Shown: positions 5,282 to 13,225, counted from the stretch's first letter. The stretch is DNA of 37,878 nt from Nostoc sp. LEGE 06077 (GCF_015207705.1 NZ_JADEWI010000067.1:1-37878); one strand, 5' to 3'. The notes: generated by a model not told the origin, from the sequence alone. Numbers and translations are program-made.

Positions 5282-7286
5282 ACCCCCAGAGAATGACGGC
5301 TGGCAACCGCCACAGGAAGCAGAACCGCCAACGCCGGGATTATTCCCCGTAGGCGGTGGATTTTATGCAACTCCTGGGGGTTCAGTTAGTCCATTTGACT
5401 GCGGTCGCTGGCCTGACAGTCCATTCTGTGGCGGTAATCCGTTCACTAGAGATTTTGTAGATTTTGGATTATCAAAAGTTCAAGATGATTGCAATATTGG
5501 TATTCAATTTGCACCATCATTTGGATTCATCAAATTACCTCTTTATCAGTTTGTTTATCGCAAGCCAGGTGATTGTAGGTTGCCACCACCGCCACCACCA
5601 CATAATCCCGATTTAGAAAATTATGATGATAATACTACTCTTGATTCGGGGGTTTATATTACTTATAAATCTTTGCAATATGGTTATAACGATGGCGTTG
5701 GTAGCCAGTTTACTTTACCCATTGGATTAGTAGAAGAGGTCTATCAAGTTGATGTTATTAATATTCAGTATCCCATTCAAACTGATATTTATTTAGATAC
5801 AGATGTTATTGCTAATTGTTCGATAACATTTAATTTCCAATATAGCTTTAAAATGAATGTTGCATACGCTCAAGGTGTATGGAGCATTCCTATAATTGAA
5901 ACTCACGTTAATAATTTAGATGGAATACTGCCGGGCGATTATGAAGATGCAACGGCAGAATTTATCGCTAATGCGTCAGGTAGTTTTAAAGTTTATTACG
6001 CGGTTGGGGCTTCTGTTTATCCACATATAGATATAGAAAGCAGTAGCTATTATTTTGCTGCTATGGCTTCTCAATATATTAATCAATACGCCAGAATAAT
6101 TAATGCTACAGATAATCTAATTTTAGAAAGTAAACGAAATACGATTAAAACTGAGTATTCATTTTTTAGTTATGATAGCTCTCTGTTTCCTGTAGAAGTG
6201 CCATCCTACTTTGAAGGTAGGCAAATTTCTATTGATGGTTACTCTGAAGATTTTTCTGGTATTTCTTACTATGGAAGTGGGTATTCTATAGAAGTAGATG
6301 AATATCAAACTAGTGCCAAAAAACTAGAAAATTACGACCCACCACCACCGCCGCCGCCGAAAGATTGTGAATGTATGTGTCAATGCAACAATGATTCTAA
6401 TAATGACCAACTACTAAGACTTATATTAAAAAGAATTGGCCCGTTACCCGCTTCTGTGCCAAATAGTTTAGTCAAGAAAAACAGTGGAACAAGACAAATA
6501 GACAGTCTGGCGCAATACATTGCTTATTCTGTTATTCAAACTAATGCCCAGTTTGGGCAGTTTCCACAAGAGATAAAAATCAAAGATGCAGACCTTACCC
6601 AACAAGGTGATCAGCAACAAACAGTCACTATGCCAAATCTAGCTGAAGCAGTCGCTGAAATAGTGGGATTACTATTAGTATTACGAAGCGAATCAGCAGC
6701 TAATTTAGTAGCAACTGTAAACGCCATGATTGAGGCGGGAAGTGCTAAACAATCAGCTATTTTAGCAAGAGATTATGGTGCGGCAAATGCAGAATTTCTT
6801 GGATATAAAGGTAAACAAATCGATAGAAAAATACCTTTTACTTTTGTTCCTGGTGAAAAACAACTTGATAAAATGCTTAAGCCTGGAGAAATTAGCGTAA
6901 AAGGTTGGGATAACGATGACAAGAACGACCTGAATGATTTAATTGCACCAATATTAGAAATGGCTGCTATGTACAGGGCTGCAAATTTTCGGAATATTGG
7001 CACAAGTAGCCCATTAACCAAAATCAAAGACATTCTTGAAGGTGCGGTAAAACTTTCAAGTGCGGTTGATACTTTGGCTAAAACTCCGCCACCGCCAGAC
7101 CCAAACAACCCAGACGCGCCACCGCCACCACCTAAAAAGAGCGACTGGGACGAATTCGTAGAAAGTGCCGAATCAGGGTTTATCGCTAAACCAGGGATAA
7201 CTGATAATTTACATCCTTATAGTCGCCCTCTGAATCAAAGACCAAAAATTCGAGAAATTGGTGCAGACACAAGTGAAAGCACTTAA
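5247..7286 (+). CDS. Large proline-tract virion-like protein, 679 aa
   Basis: The start is ATG 5247 (MVRQQKQPRQRRPPEN), with a basic, proline-rich N-terminus. Three polyproline tracts (PPPPPPP class, near residues 112-118, 367-373 and 611-628) divide the protein. The region from about 120 to 365 is tyrosine- and serine-rich with many beta-like stretches. A cysteine cluster, DCECMCQCNND, follows the second tract. About 455-600 is helical with a hydrophobic core helix (AEIVGLLLVLRSESAANLV). The tail ends in DNLHPYSRPLNQRP. Multi-domain, proline-hinged design fits a large structural or spike-like protein. I recognise no family, and there is no ATPase or protease motif. Confidence 0.65.
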   Translation: MVRQQKQPRQRRPPENDGWQPPQEAEPPTPGLFPVGGGFYATPGGSVSPFDCGRWPDSPFCGGNPFTRDFVDFGLSKVQDDCNIGIQFAPSFGFIKLPLYQFVYRKPGDCRLPPPPPPHNPDLENYDDNTTLDSGVYITYKSLQYGYNDGVGSQFTLPIGLVEEVYQVDVINIQYPIQTDIYLDTDVIANCSITFNFQYSFKMNVAYAQGVWSIPIIETHVNNLDGILPGDYEDATAEFIANASGSFKVYYAVGASVYPHIDIESSSYYFAAMASQYINQYARIINATDNLILESKRNTIKTEYSFFSYDSSLFPVEVPSYFEGRQISIDGYSEDFSGISYYGSGYSIEVDEYQTSAKKLENYDPPPPPPPKDCECMCQCNNDSNNDQLLRLILKRIGPLPASVPNSLVKKNSGTRQIDSLAQYIAYSVIQTNAQFGQFPQEIKIKDADLTQQGDQQQTVTMPNLAEAVAEIVGLLLVLRSESAANLVATVNAMIEAGSAKQSAILARDYGAANAEFLGYKGKQIDRKIPFTFVPGEKQLDKMLKPGEISVKGWDNDDKNDLNDLIAPILEMAAMYRAANFRNIGTSSPLTKIKDILEGAVKLSSAVDTLAKTPPPPDPNNPDAPPPPPKKSDWDEFVESAESGFIAKPGITDNLHPYSRPLNQRPKIREIGADTSEST

Positions 7287-7287
7287 A

Positions 7288-7533
7288 TTACACATCAGCT
7301 TTTGTAATTTCATTCTGTCCCCAATCTTCACGTAACAGCCAAAGTCTTTCGTTAAATATTTGTTGGCGCACTTGTACCTCGGTATATCCCAATTCTTGCA
7401 TCAAGCGTTTGATAAGTCTGTATTGGGGTACGTAGCGATACGGTTGTTTAACACCATAATTCTTTTTTCGCCAACGCCTACGCATAGTGCGTTTGCTCGT
7501 TGTACAGAGTAATGGATAAACAATTAATTCCAT
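7288..7533 (-). CDS. Small basic protein, leftward, 81 aa
   Basis: This gene lies opposite to the virion-like block, with its stop at 7288 directly abutting the 679-aa gene's stop at 7286. Such tight convergent packing suggests a real gene. The protein has a very basic part (KRTMRRRWRKKNYG) followed by two predicted helices (YRLIKRLMQELGYTEVQV, RQQIFNERLWLLRED) that could form a helix-turn-helix. The internal ATG of MRRRW is an alternative start. Its upstream side faces the perfect palindrome at 7590-7611, so it may be a regulator of the capsid-like gene across the gap. This role is inferred. Confidence 0.55.
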   Translation of the reverse strand: MELIVYPLLCTTSKRTMRRRWRKKNYGVKQPYRYVPQYRLIKRLMQELGYTEVQVRQQIFNERLWLLREDWGQNEITKADV

Positions 7534-7589
7534 CGTTGATAATCGCTTTTTGCAGCGTTTTTTTCTCGCTAATTAAGGTGTCGTCTTTT

Positions 7590-7611
7590 TTTAGACCCCT
7601 AGGGGTCTAAA
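7590..7611. promoter_or_regulatory. 22-bp perfect palindrome between divergent genes
   Basis: The 22 bases are fully self-complementary, with half-site TTTAGACCCCT centred on CCTAGG. The palindrome lies between the start of the leftward small basic protein (7533) and the rightward gene starting at 7787. There is no loop and no T-run on the exit side of either strand, so it is not a terminator. A dimeric repressor operator is the best reading. A weak promoter-like pair follows (TTGTTA 7631-7636, 16 bp, TAAACT 7653-7658). Confidence 0.65.
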
Positions 7612-7786
7612 TGCCATTTTTGAAAATTAGTTGTTAAATCATAACTGGTAATTAAACTTTTATCGGTTGGTTAAAAGTGTCTATTGTGACTTAGGTTTTT
7701 CTAGTCTCTGTCTATGTGTTCTTGCTGTTGCTACTAGCAAACAGAGCCGAATAACGTTGATTAAACAAGCAGAGATTCAACTATTT

Positions 7787-8461
7787 ATGTCTTCTTATAC
7801 TCGTGGTAAAAAACGGTCAAACCTCGTTTTTGTAACCATTAACGACTTGATGTACTTTGGTTTTAAACCCAAAGATTTAACTTCCCTTCCAGGTGTCACA
7901 GCGGCAGATATCACAGCTTTAGGTCACGTACAGCCAAACGCCGTTGCAGCTGGGAGACTAAAAATAATTGGTGCTTCAGCACCTAACCCCCCCAGAGTTT
8001 TGAAAAAAACTGGTGCTGCTGCTGGACAACAGCAATCTGTTAGCACGTTCTGTGGATATAACAATATTGGATTGGCTCAAGCAGCAGGCTGGACTTTATC
8101 AAAAAGTCGCACGGGAGTAAGTTTACGCGCGCCGAATTCACCCAGACAAAGTTTGACTGCTATTGCTGAATTAAGTGATGGGAGCTTGTATTGCTTCCCC
8201 ATGAATAAAACTGATTTCGAGTCTTACGGTGCTGCTTTAGGGTTGAAAAACTCAACAACCATTACTACTGAGGCTGAACGTAACAAGCTTGTAAGTGGTG
8301 CTTCAATTCCTTACCCTGGACGTGCTGCAATACTGTTACCTAATGGGTCTACATTCTCCAGTTTCTTTTCTACAGACAGTCAAGGTGACGCATCTGAAGC
8401 AGGCTATGACATTCTGTCTGAGGAGAAGATTTTAGCTAGTGCGCCAGCTAACAACGGCTAA
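7787..8461 (+). CDS. Candidate major virion protein, 224 aa
   Basis: I chose ATG 7787 (MSSYTRGKKRSNLVFV). The frame is open from a TTG at 7667, but that extension is cysteine- and serine-rich and unlike the rest. The protein has no membrane helix. A basic N-terminus is followed by a beta-rich body (GVTAADITALGHV, SPRQSLTAIAELSDGSLYCF, NKLVSGASIPYPGRAAILLP) and an acidic C-terminus. It has its own upstream control region with a palindrome and begins a run of overlapping genes. A simple soluble protein with a separate promoter is what one expects of an abundant coat protein, but no capsid fold can be claimed from sequence alone. Confidence 0.6.
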   Translation: MSSYTRGKKRSNLVFVTINDLMYFGFKPKDLTSLPGVTAADITALGHVQPNAVAAGRLKIIGASAPNPPRVLKKTGAAAGQQQSVSTFCGYNNIGLAQAAGWTLSKSRTGVSLRAPNSPRQSLTAIAELSDGSLYCFPMNKTDFESYGAALGLKNSTTITTEAERNKLVSGASIPYPGRAAILLPNGSTFSSFFSTDSQGDASEAGYDILSEEKILASAPANNG

Positions 8462-8715
8462 TGATGCTGCCAATTGAAACAGAATCTGGGTTAATTCTGC
8501 CTGGACATCCTTGGTTTTACAACTATCTGCATGGAACCCTCCCGATCGGCTGGCAAAATTTCGCGGATCGTAATCCTGATTTTGCGTTTGTAGCCCGTGC
8601 GGGGAGTGGCATTTTAGAAGTTGTGACCGAGGATGAACTAGAAGAATACTGTGAGGGTGGGGAGTACGACCAGTTAATAGAGGAACGCAGCAACGATGAC
8701 GACTGTTACGGATGA
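8461..8715 (+). CDS. Small acidic protein, 84 aa
   Basis: The start ATG 8461 shares its A with the TAA of the previous gene (TAATGATG), and a second ATG follows at 8464. The protein begins MMLPIETESGLILPGHPWF and becomes strongly acidic (TEDELEEYCEGGEYDQLIEE, then NDDDCYG). It overlaps the next gene by 20 bases. Small acidic proteins beside virion genes are often assembly or completion factors, which is an inference here. Confidence 0.6.
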   Translation: MMLPIETESGLILPGHPWFYNYLHGTLPIGWQNFADRNPDFAFVARAGSGILEVVTEDELEEYCEGGEYDQLIEERSNDDDCYG

Positions 8716-9091
8716 TATTGGCGTTTGGAATAACCTTGGCACAGTGGAAGCAGTTAAAAAACAGTGGATTAAATTGCCCGTGACTGCAACTGGTGCAAAC
8801 GCCACCATTCGAGCATCGTTTATTTGCAGCGATTGGACTAAACTTTCTAGCTACGTTCTAATTCGTCCCCGATACAAGACTGCAAACAGTGACCAAACTG
8901 GGAATGCTATAAGGGTCTATCCTTCCCCTACTCCCGTGATTTTTGAAGTACCAATTCCCCAAGACTTACAAGAGCGTTCAGTTTATTTTCGAGATTTTGA
9001 AGTTTACAAAACCAGTCGCCGTCGTCAACGTTATATCGGTGTGACTCCAGATGCTAATTTGCAAGTCAAATTGGAGGAACTATGGGGTTAG
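8696..9091 (+). CDS. Beta-rich virion-like protein, 131 aa
   Basis: The start is ATG 8696 (MTTVTDDIGVWNNLG), inside the end of the preceding gene. It has no membrane segment. Alternating strand-like segments (TGANATIRASFICSDW, LSSYVLIRPRYKT, PVIFEVPIPQDLQ, SVYFRDFEVYKTS) suggest a beta-sandwich, with a basic RRRQR stretch near the end. It overlaps the start of the 524-aa gene by ten bases. The likely role is a connector, minor coat or tail component. No family is recognised. Confidence 0.6.
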   Translation: MTTVTDDIGVWNNLGTVEAVKKQWIKLPVTATGANATIRASFICSDWTKLSSYVLIRPRYKTANSDQTGNAIRVYPSPTPVIFEVPIPQDLQERSVYFRDFEVYKTSRRRQRYIGVTPDANLQVKLEELWG

Positions 9092-10656
9092 CAGATATTA
9101 TCGAATCAACTTTAGAATCTCGTCAAACTCGCTCTTCTATTGGGGAAAGAGTTTTCAAAAACTCATTTGAGGATAAACAGCAAGACGACAACGGCAACAT
9201 TTTAGGTTGGCTTTGGAATGCTGGCAGTAGATTAGTTGGTTTTTTAATTGCAAATGTTGGCGGTCTAATTAGTTTTACCCTGACTGGCTTGTGGAGCCTG
9301 TTTACTAGTACACTCCAGTTCATTTGGACATTTGACTGGAATATGTCTGACAAGACAATTGACCAGCAAATTCAGCAATCCTGGGATGCCTTAGGCGGAA
9401 TGCTGGGTGGAACGTTGGGAAATTTAATTGGTTATTTGGGGTGCGGAGTTCTACCAGGGGCTACCATCATGGCTTTTAACGAGCCATTAGGTGCTTACGT
9501 TTTAGAAAATGTAGTAGAAGAATTGGCTGAAGAATTTCTGTCTAATTTGGCTAACTTAGTGCGGTACACCTTCATTAGTGGAGTTCAATCACTACTACTT
9601 TGGGGTTTTAAAAATCTTCGCAAGTTTGTTAAATCAAACGTTAGTTTGGTTAACCGATTATTTGGTGACAAGGCGGCTAAAGCAGTTAAAGCTTGGGGGG
9701 CAGAGGACAGTAAACCCTGGTCGTTTGCGATCGCAATGGATAATGCTGTTGAATCTATCCCCAATACTTTCTTACGAAATTTTGTAGAAGAATTTTTGGA
9801 GGAAGCTTGGGATGGCTGCGTGGAAGCTGGCTATGTTGTTGCAAATTCTGTTGAGTCTTACCTAGCAGCCGAAAAACTCAAACAACAGCAGCTACCCCCA
9901 ATGGGTAAAACGAAATACGTTGAGATTCAGCCAGATCGCAGTATTGATGATCAGCGAATTATTTTGGCAGGGCCTCAAGAAGCACTCAAGCCAGTGATTG
10001 TGCAAACGCTGACCAATTATCAGTTAATGGAATCCAAGGATATTGGAACTTTCGTGGGTTCTCCTGTTGATGAATATCTACGGGCTAAACCCAGAAGCCT
10101 AACGCTGATCGTGCAATTTTTCAGTGTTCAAACTCCGCCTTGGACAAAACGAAACGGGCAAGACCGACTGGTTAGCGGAACCTATGTAGTACCTGAAATT
10201 GACCCTGCCAAGCTTGATTGGGAACGGATAAAACTGGCCTGTGGCGGTGCTAATGGCTATATGTATGGGCGGTATCGAGCGTTTACCGTACTGGACAACG
10301 GGCGAGGCATGGCCTGTTTTGGTCAAACTGGGGATGAGGCGGAAGATAGACTACGCGCACTTGCCGCATTAGGCAAAGGAAATATCACAAAAAAACCAAC
10401 AATTTCTGAAGACAGAACCGAGGATGTTAGCGGGACTTACGTTAAGCAACCAGTGAGAATCTACCCCGCTTACTTCACGATCATGAATCAATATCGTGTT
10501 CCTGGTGCGGCTGGTTCCGGTATACCTATCAACGGTAAAAGGTACATCCGTAAGGATGAACGAATAGATTTATGGACTGATACCAAGCCGATTAATTTTG
10601 AGGAAATCATTTTAGAACTCCTCAAGAAACCCGGTGCAGATAACTCAACCAATTAA
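9082..10656 (+). CDS. Membrane-associated virion-like protein, 524 aa
   Basis: The start is ATG 9082 (MGLADIIESTLESRQ). Residues about 40-80 contain strong hydrophobic stretches (LVGFLIANVGGLISFTLTGL, WSLFTSTLQFIWTFDW). More follow at about 105-130 (GGMLGGTLGNLIGYLGCGVL) and 155-185. Two related acidic-aromatic motifs stand out, VVEELAEEFLSNLAN and FVEEFLEEAWDG. From about 275 the protein is soluble (QPDRSIDDQRIILAGPQEAL, GGANGYMYGRYRAFTVLDN). It resembles a membrane-inserting phage protein such as a pilot, channel or tape-like protein. It contains the only HIP1 site of the block (9727-9734). No family is recognised. Confidence 0.65.
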   Translation: MGLADIIESTLESRQTRSSIGERVFKNSFEDKQQDDNGNILGWLWNAGSRLVGFLIANVGGLISFTLTGLWSLFTSTLQFIWTFDWNMSDKTIDQQIQQSWDALGGMLGGTLGNLIGYLGCGVLPGATIMAFNEPLGAYVLENVVEELAEEFLSNLANLVRYTFISGVQSLLLWGFKNLRKFVKSNVSLVNRLFGDKAAKAVKAWGAEDSKPWSFAIAMDNAVESIPNTFLRNFVEEFLEEAWDGCVEAGYVVANSVESYLAAEKLKQQQLPPMGKTKYVEIQPDRSIDDQRIILAGPQEALKPVIVQTLTNYQLMESKDIGTFVGSPVDEYLRAKPRSLTLIVQFFSVQTPPWTKRNGQDRLVSGTYVVPEIDPAKLDWERIKLACGGANGYMYGRYRAFTVLDNGRGMACFGQTGDEAEDRLRALAALGKGNITKKPTISEDRTEDVSGTYVKQPVRIYPAYFTIMNQYRVPGAAGSGIPINGKRYIRKDERIDLWTDTKPINFEEIILELLKKPGADNSTN

Positions 10657-10665
10657 CAGAGAAAT

Positions 10666-11055
10666 ATGGAAATTATTTTACCTCAATTCAACATTGAAGA
10701 AGCCATTAATTCAGCGTGGCAAGCTAATCAAGCTAAAGCGGAAATTATTAATGGTGACAGACAAAAAGCTGAAGAAACGGCTATTAATGCGCTGACTGGG
10801 CAGTTCAAAAAAGAACTTGATACTTATTTAGACAGTGGTATTCAATCATCTTTAAAAATCAAGATTGTTCCACCAACAGAAATATTAGTTTTCAGCGTTT
10901 ATGCTGTTTTTGACTATTCTGGGCAAGAGATAAAACTCAAACGTGATAGTCAAAATTGGGAAATTGGTATTAATGAAAAAAGCATGGTTATGCCTGCTGA
11001 TTTATTGAGACAAACTTTGCTTTTAGAGCTAGGAAAGCTCAAGAATGAAATTTAA
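10666..11055 (+). CDS. Hypothetical protein, 129 aa
   Basis: ATG 10666 follows the previous stop by nine bases (MEIILPQFNIEEAINSAW). The first half is helical and charged (QANQAKAEIINGDRQKAEET), and the second half is beta-rich (SLKIKIVPPTEILVFSVYAV). There is no membrane helix. It lies between the large membrane-associated protein and the tail-tip-like genes, in the same direction. Function unknown; an assembly or tail component is plausible. Confidence 0.6.
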   Translation: MEIILPQFNIEEAINSAWQANQAKAEIINGDRQKAEETAINALTGQFKKELDTYLDSGIQSSLKIKIVPPTEILVFSVYAVFDYSGQEIKLKRDSQNWEIGINEKSMVMPADLLRQTLLLELGKLKNEI

Positions 11056-11090
11056 GTTAACAAAATAAAAGATAGGAGTGTATTTAATAA

Positions 11091-11402
11091 ATGCCTTTAT
11101 CTAATCCTGCAAGTGTAACCGTAACCACGCCAACTAGTAGCAGCAGCACACCCAGTAGCGTCAACGCATCAGTTACAAGCATTACTTTACTGGCTACAAA
11201 TAATAGCCGAAAAGGCGGAACGATTTGGAATAATAGTACAGCCAAACTTTATATTGAGTTTGGTGCTACTGCGTCTACAAGTGCTTTTGTCGCCATACTT
11301 GAAGCGGGCGGATATTACGAAATTCCCTTTAGTTACACTGGGGCAATTTCTGGTATTTGGACAGCAGCAAATGGTAGTGCTTTAGTCAGAGAACTAACCT
11401 AA
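11091..11402 (+). CDS. Phage-type beta-domain protein, 103 aa
   Basis: ATG 11091 is preceded by AGGAG. A serine/threonine-rich leader (TTPTSSSSTPSSVNASVTS) precedes a compact beta-domain: NNSRKGGTIWNNSTAKLYIE, FGATASTSAFVAILEAGGYY, then EIPFSYTGAISGIWTAANGS. Small proteins of this pattern, with the phrases Y..FGATAS and G.I.GIW..ANG.A, are common among phage head and tail accessory genes. The same pattern, more diverged, ends the protein at 4317-5120. It is the first of four genes spaced by one or two bases. Confidence 0.75.
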   Translation: MPLSNPASVTVTTPTSSSSTPSSVNASVTSITLLATNNSRKGGTIWNNSTAKLYIEFGATASTSAFVAILEAGGYYEIPFSYTGAISGIWTAANGSALVRELT

Positions 11403-11403
11403 T

Positions 11404-11805
11404 ATGCCTTTGACGAATCCAAATACTACAGCACTACAGAAAAATAATAACCTGAGTGACTTGGCTGATGCTGCTATTGCTTGGGCTAATCTAGGCGCGA
11501 GTCAATCATTAGCAGTTAATGCTGGGTGGATAAAATTACCCAATGGGCTAATCTTGCAGTGGCAAACATACACCGCTGCAAGCCAAAGTTTTACTGGCGG
11601 TACTCCATACACTTTTAATATTACTTTTCCAATTGCATTTAACACTGTATACAACGTTGTTGGGTGCTTATTAAGTGGTGCTAATAATAGCGCCAACGGA
11701 GTGCAATTTGAATCGCTGATCAACACTAGGGTGACAGCGAGAATACTAATGAATACTACGAATACAACAATTGTCAGCTTTAGAGTTTTTGCAATAGGAA
11801 TTTAA
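11404..11805 (+). CDS. Tail-fibre tip-like protein, 133 aa
   Basis: ATG 11404 follows the previous stop by one base. The N-terminus (ALQKNNNLSDLADAAIAWAN) has the DLAD...A..NLG pattern of phage tail-fibre repeats. The C-terminal part (AGWIKLPNGLILQWQTYTAA, then FNITFPIAFNTVYNVVGCLL) matches the gp53-like tail-fibre C-terminal pattern, in which a short stem ends in a receptor-binding beta-domain. It would act outside the cell as a host-recognition tip. It is short for a complete fibre, so it may be a separate tip subunit. Confidence 0.8.
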   Translation: MPLTNPNTTALQKNNNLSDLADAAIAWANLGASQSLAVNAGWIKLPNGLILQWQTYTAASQSFTGGTPYTFNITFPIAFNTVYNVVGCLLSGANNSANGVQFESLINTRVTARILMNTTNTTIVSFRVFAIGI

Positions 11806-11806
11806 T

Positions 11807-12322
11807 ATGGCTTATTTTGTGAATTTTGATTCCAACAATAAAATTGATGGCTTTTTCAATAACGCTATAAATAGCTTGATTCCTGATACTGCAATTCAAA
11901 TCACTGATGAGAAATGGCAGGAGTTAAGCTCAAATCCTGAAAAATATAGATTACAGGCTGGGCAGATTATTTTAGTATCTGAAATCCTGCAATCTGAACC
12001 CATTCCCCTAATTAATTGGGCTGAATTTAATAGAAGTATGCAGAGTAATGCTGCATACAATCAATTTATTTCTGATGCAGTTGATAAAGACGCTGTACGT
12101 AGACTTGAAACTTTAGCTATTACTTTAGGTGTTACTAATCGCCAAGATTTCAATCTTGATGATTTGAAATTGCTGTGGAATTTTGTTTTACAGTCGATTC
12201 CTACAGAAAGTTTACCTTTGTCCTCTGCTGTTAGCGAATGGAATGAAATCGCCAACAACTGTTATATGAATTTTGAGTTTATGCCAGATGGCTCTATGAC
12301 AAGCCGAGTACCACCAGAATAA
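11807..12322 (+). CDS. Tail-fibre-assembly-like protein, 171 aa
   Basis: ATG 11807 follows the tip gene by one base. The start (FVNFDSNNKIDGFFNNAINS, then IPDTAIQITDEKWQELSSNP, then EKYRLQAGQI) is the pattern of phage tail-fibre assembly chaperones: a value-setting line, then IT.E.WQEL...P..Y. Its position directly after the fibre tip fits this role. The second half is helical (DAVDKDAVRRLETLAITLGV). The protein would help fold or trimerise the fibre in the cytoplasm. Confidence 0.7.
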   Translation: MAYFVNFDSNNKIDGFFNNAINSLIPDTAIQITDEKWQELSSNPEKYRLQAGQIILVSEILQSEPIPLINWAEFNRSMQSNAAYNQFISDAVDKDAVRRLETLAITLGVTNRQDFNLDDLKLLWNFVLQSIPTESLPLSSAVSEWNEIANNCYMNFEFMPDGSMTSRVPPE

Positions 12323-12324
12323 GT

Positions 12325-12690
12325 ATGAAAATTGATATTAATAATGCTTTGACTGTTTTTTCTCTTTTGTTTATGTTGTTTGGCGCTGTTTATCGGCTTG
12401 CTCAGGTTGAGTCTAATATCAATGCCAGGATTACAAGAGTTGAGACAAATGTTTTATCTGCGGTTGATCAACTCAAGGACAGCGTTAATGGACGGCTGTA
12501 CACGATTGAGAAAAATCTTGATGTTCACCTAACTGAGTACGCTGGCAAGAAAGAACATTACGACTACCGAATACATTCTTTTGATACGCAATTAGAACAT
12601 AAATTTAATCGGCTTAGGGGTTTAATCAAACAGCTTTCCGGGTTTCTCAACAGAGAATCTGGCTTTGTTCTCAGGGATGATGAATATTAA
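12325..12690 (+). CDS. Membrane-anchored coiled-coil protein, 121 aa
   Basis: ATG 12325 lies two bases after the previous stop. One N-terminal hydrophobic helix (ALTVFSLLFMLFGAVYRLAQ) is followed by a long charged helix (VESNINARITRVETNVLSAV, then DQLKDSVNGRLYTIEKNLD). One membrane anchor plus a coiled coil at the end of a tail-gene block resembles phage lysis-accessory or holin-like proteins. It overlaps the convergent nuclease-like gene by four bases. Lysis function is an inference. Confidence 0.65.
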   Translation: MKIDINNALTVFSLLFMLFGAVYRLAQVESNINARITRVETNVLSAVDQLKDSVNGRLYTIEKNLDVHLTEYAGKKEHYDYRIHSFDTQLEHKFNRLRGLIKQLSGFLNRESGFVLRDDEY

Positions 12691-13040
12691 CCCTCTGGGG
12701 ATTCTGAGCAGTTGTCGATAGAATCTTGATCAACAACAGCATTACCTTCGGCAACTAAGCGGAGATTGATCGACTGATTATCTACAAATATTTCGCCAAG
12801 AATGCGATCGCCTTCATCTTCGGCTACTCTTCTAATAACAACAGGATTACCTGTTGGTAAGAGTTGTTGGAGTTTCTGCGTTGCGGCTGAACTATAAGGT
12901 TTTTGTCTTGCATTTGGTAAATTAATACAGGTAAGTTTGACTGTCTGAATCTGTCCTGTATCGCTTTTGACGGTAATTATATTGCTATCTCCGACATTCA
13001 GCACCGTAGCCAAAACTAAAAGTAACTCTACAAAATTCAT
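12687..13040 (-). CDS. Degenerate staphylococcal-nuclease-like protein
   Basis: I chose ATG 13038-13040, which gives 117 residues with an N-terminal hydrophobic segment (MNFVELLLVLATVLNVGDSN) that could be a signal peptide. The body follows the SNase fold pattern: VKLTCINLPNARQKPYSSAA, TQKLQQLLPTGNPVVIRRV, then DRILGEIFVDNQSINLRLVA. Active SNases have VRL..IDAPE...Q at this point. Here the arginine is lysine, the aspartate is asparagine and the glutamate is missing, so catalysis is doubtful; only the later arginine (DRILGE) is kept. The open frame extends to 13124, but no better start is seen. It faces the virion-like block and overlaps it by four bases. Confidence 0.7.
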   Translation of the reverse strand: MNFVELLLVLATVLNVGDSNIITVKSDTGQIQTVKLTCINLPNARQKPYSSAATQKLQQLLPTGNPVVIRRVAEDEGDRILGEIFVDNQSINLRLVAEGNAVVDQDSIDNCSESPEG

Positions 13041-13225
13041 ATTTTTTAAGATAAGTATTTTTTTACACCGCAACTTTGAGTCTATTTCAGTAATCTGGTA
13101 GTTCCGGTGATTTATCTCACACACATAAATTTGGCAAAATAGTTGTTACATAAATTGCAACAATTCCAACTTCAAAACTTTCCTCGGCAATACTGAGATT
13201 AATTCCATCCATCCAAGGTGAGATT

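Noticed and set aside
6773-7108. Leftward 111-residue frame inside the 679-aa gene
   Set aside because: Antisense shadow of a strongly coding region, no ribosome site.
7667-7786. N-terminal extension of the coat-candidate gene from TTG
   Set aside because: Cysteine-rich and unlike the rest; ATG 7787 gives a natural start.
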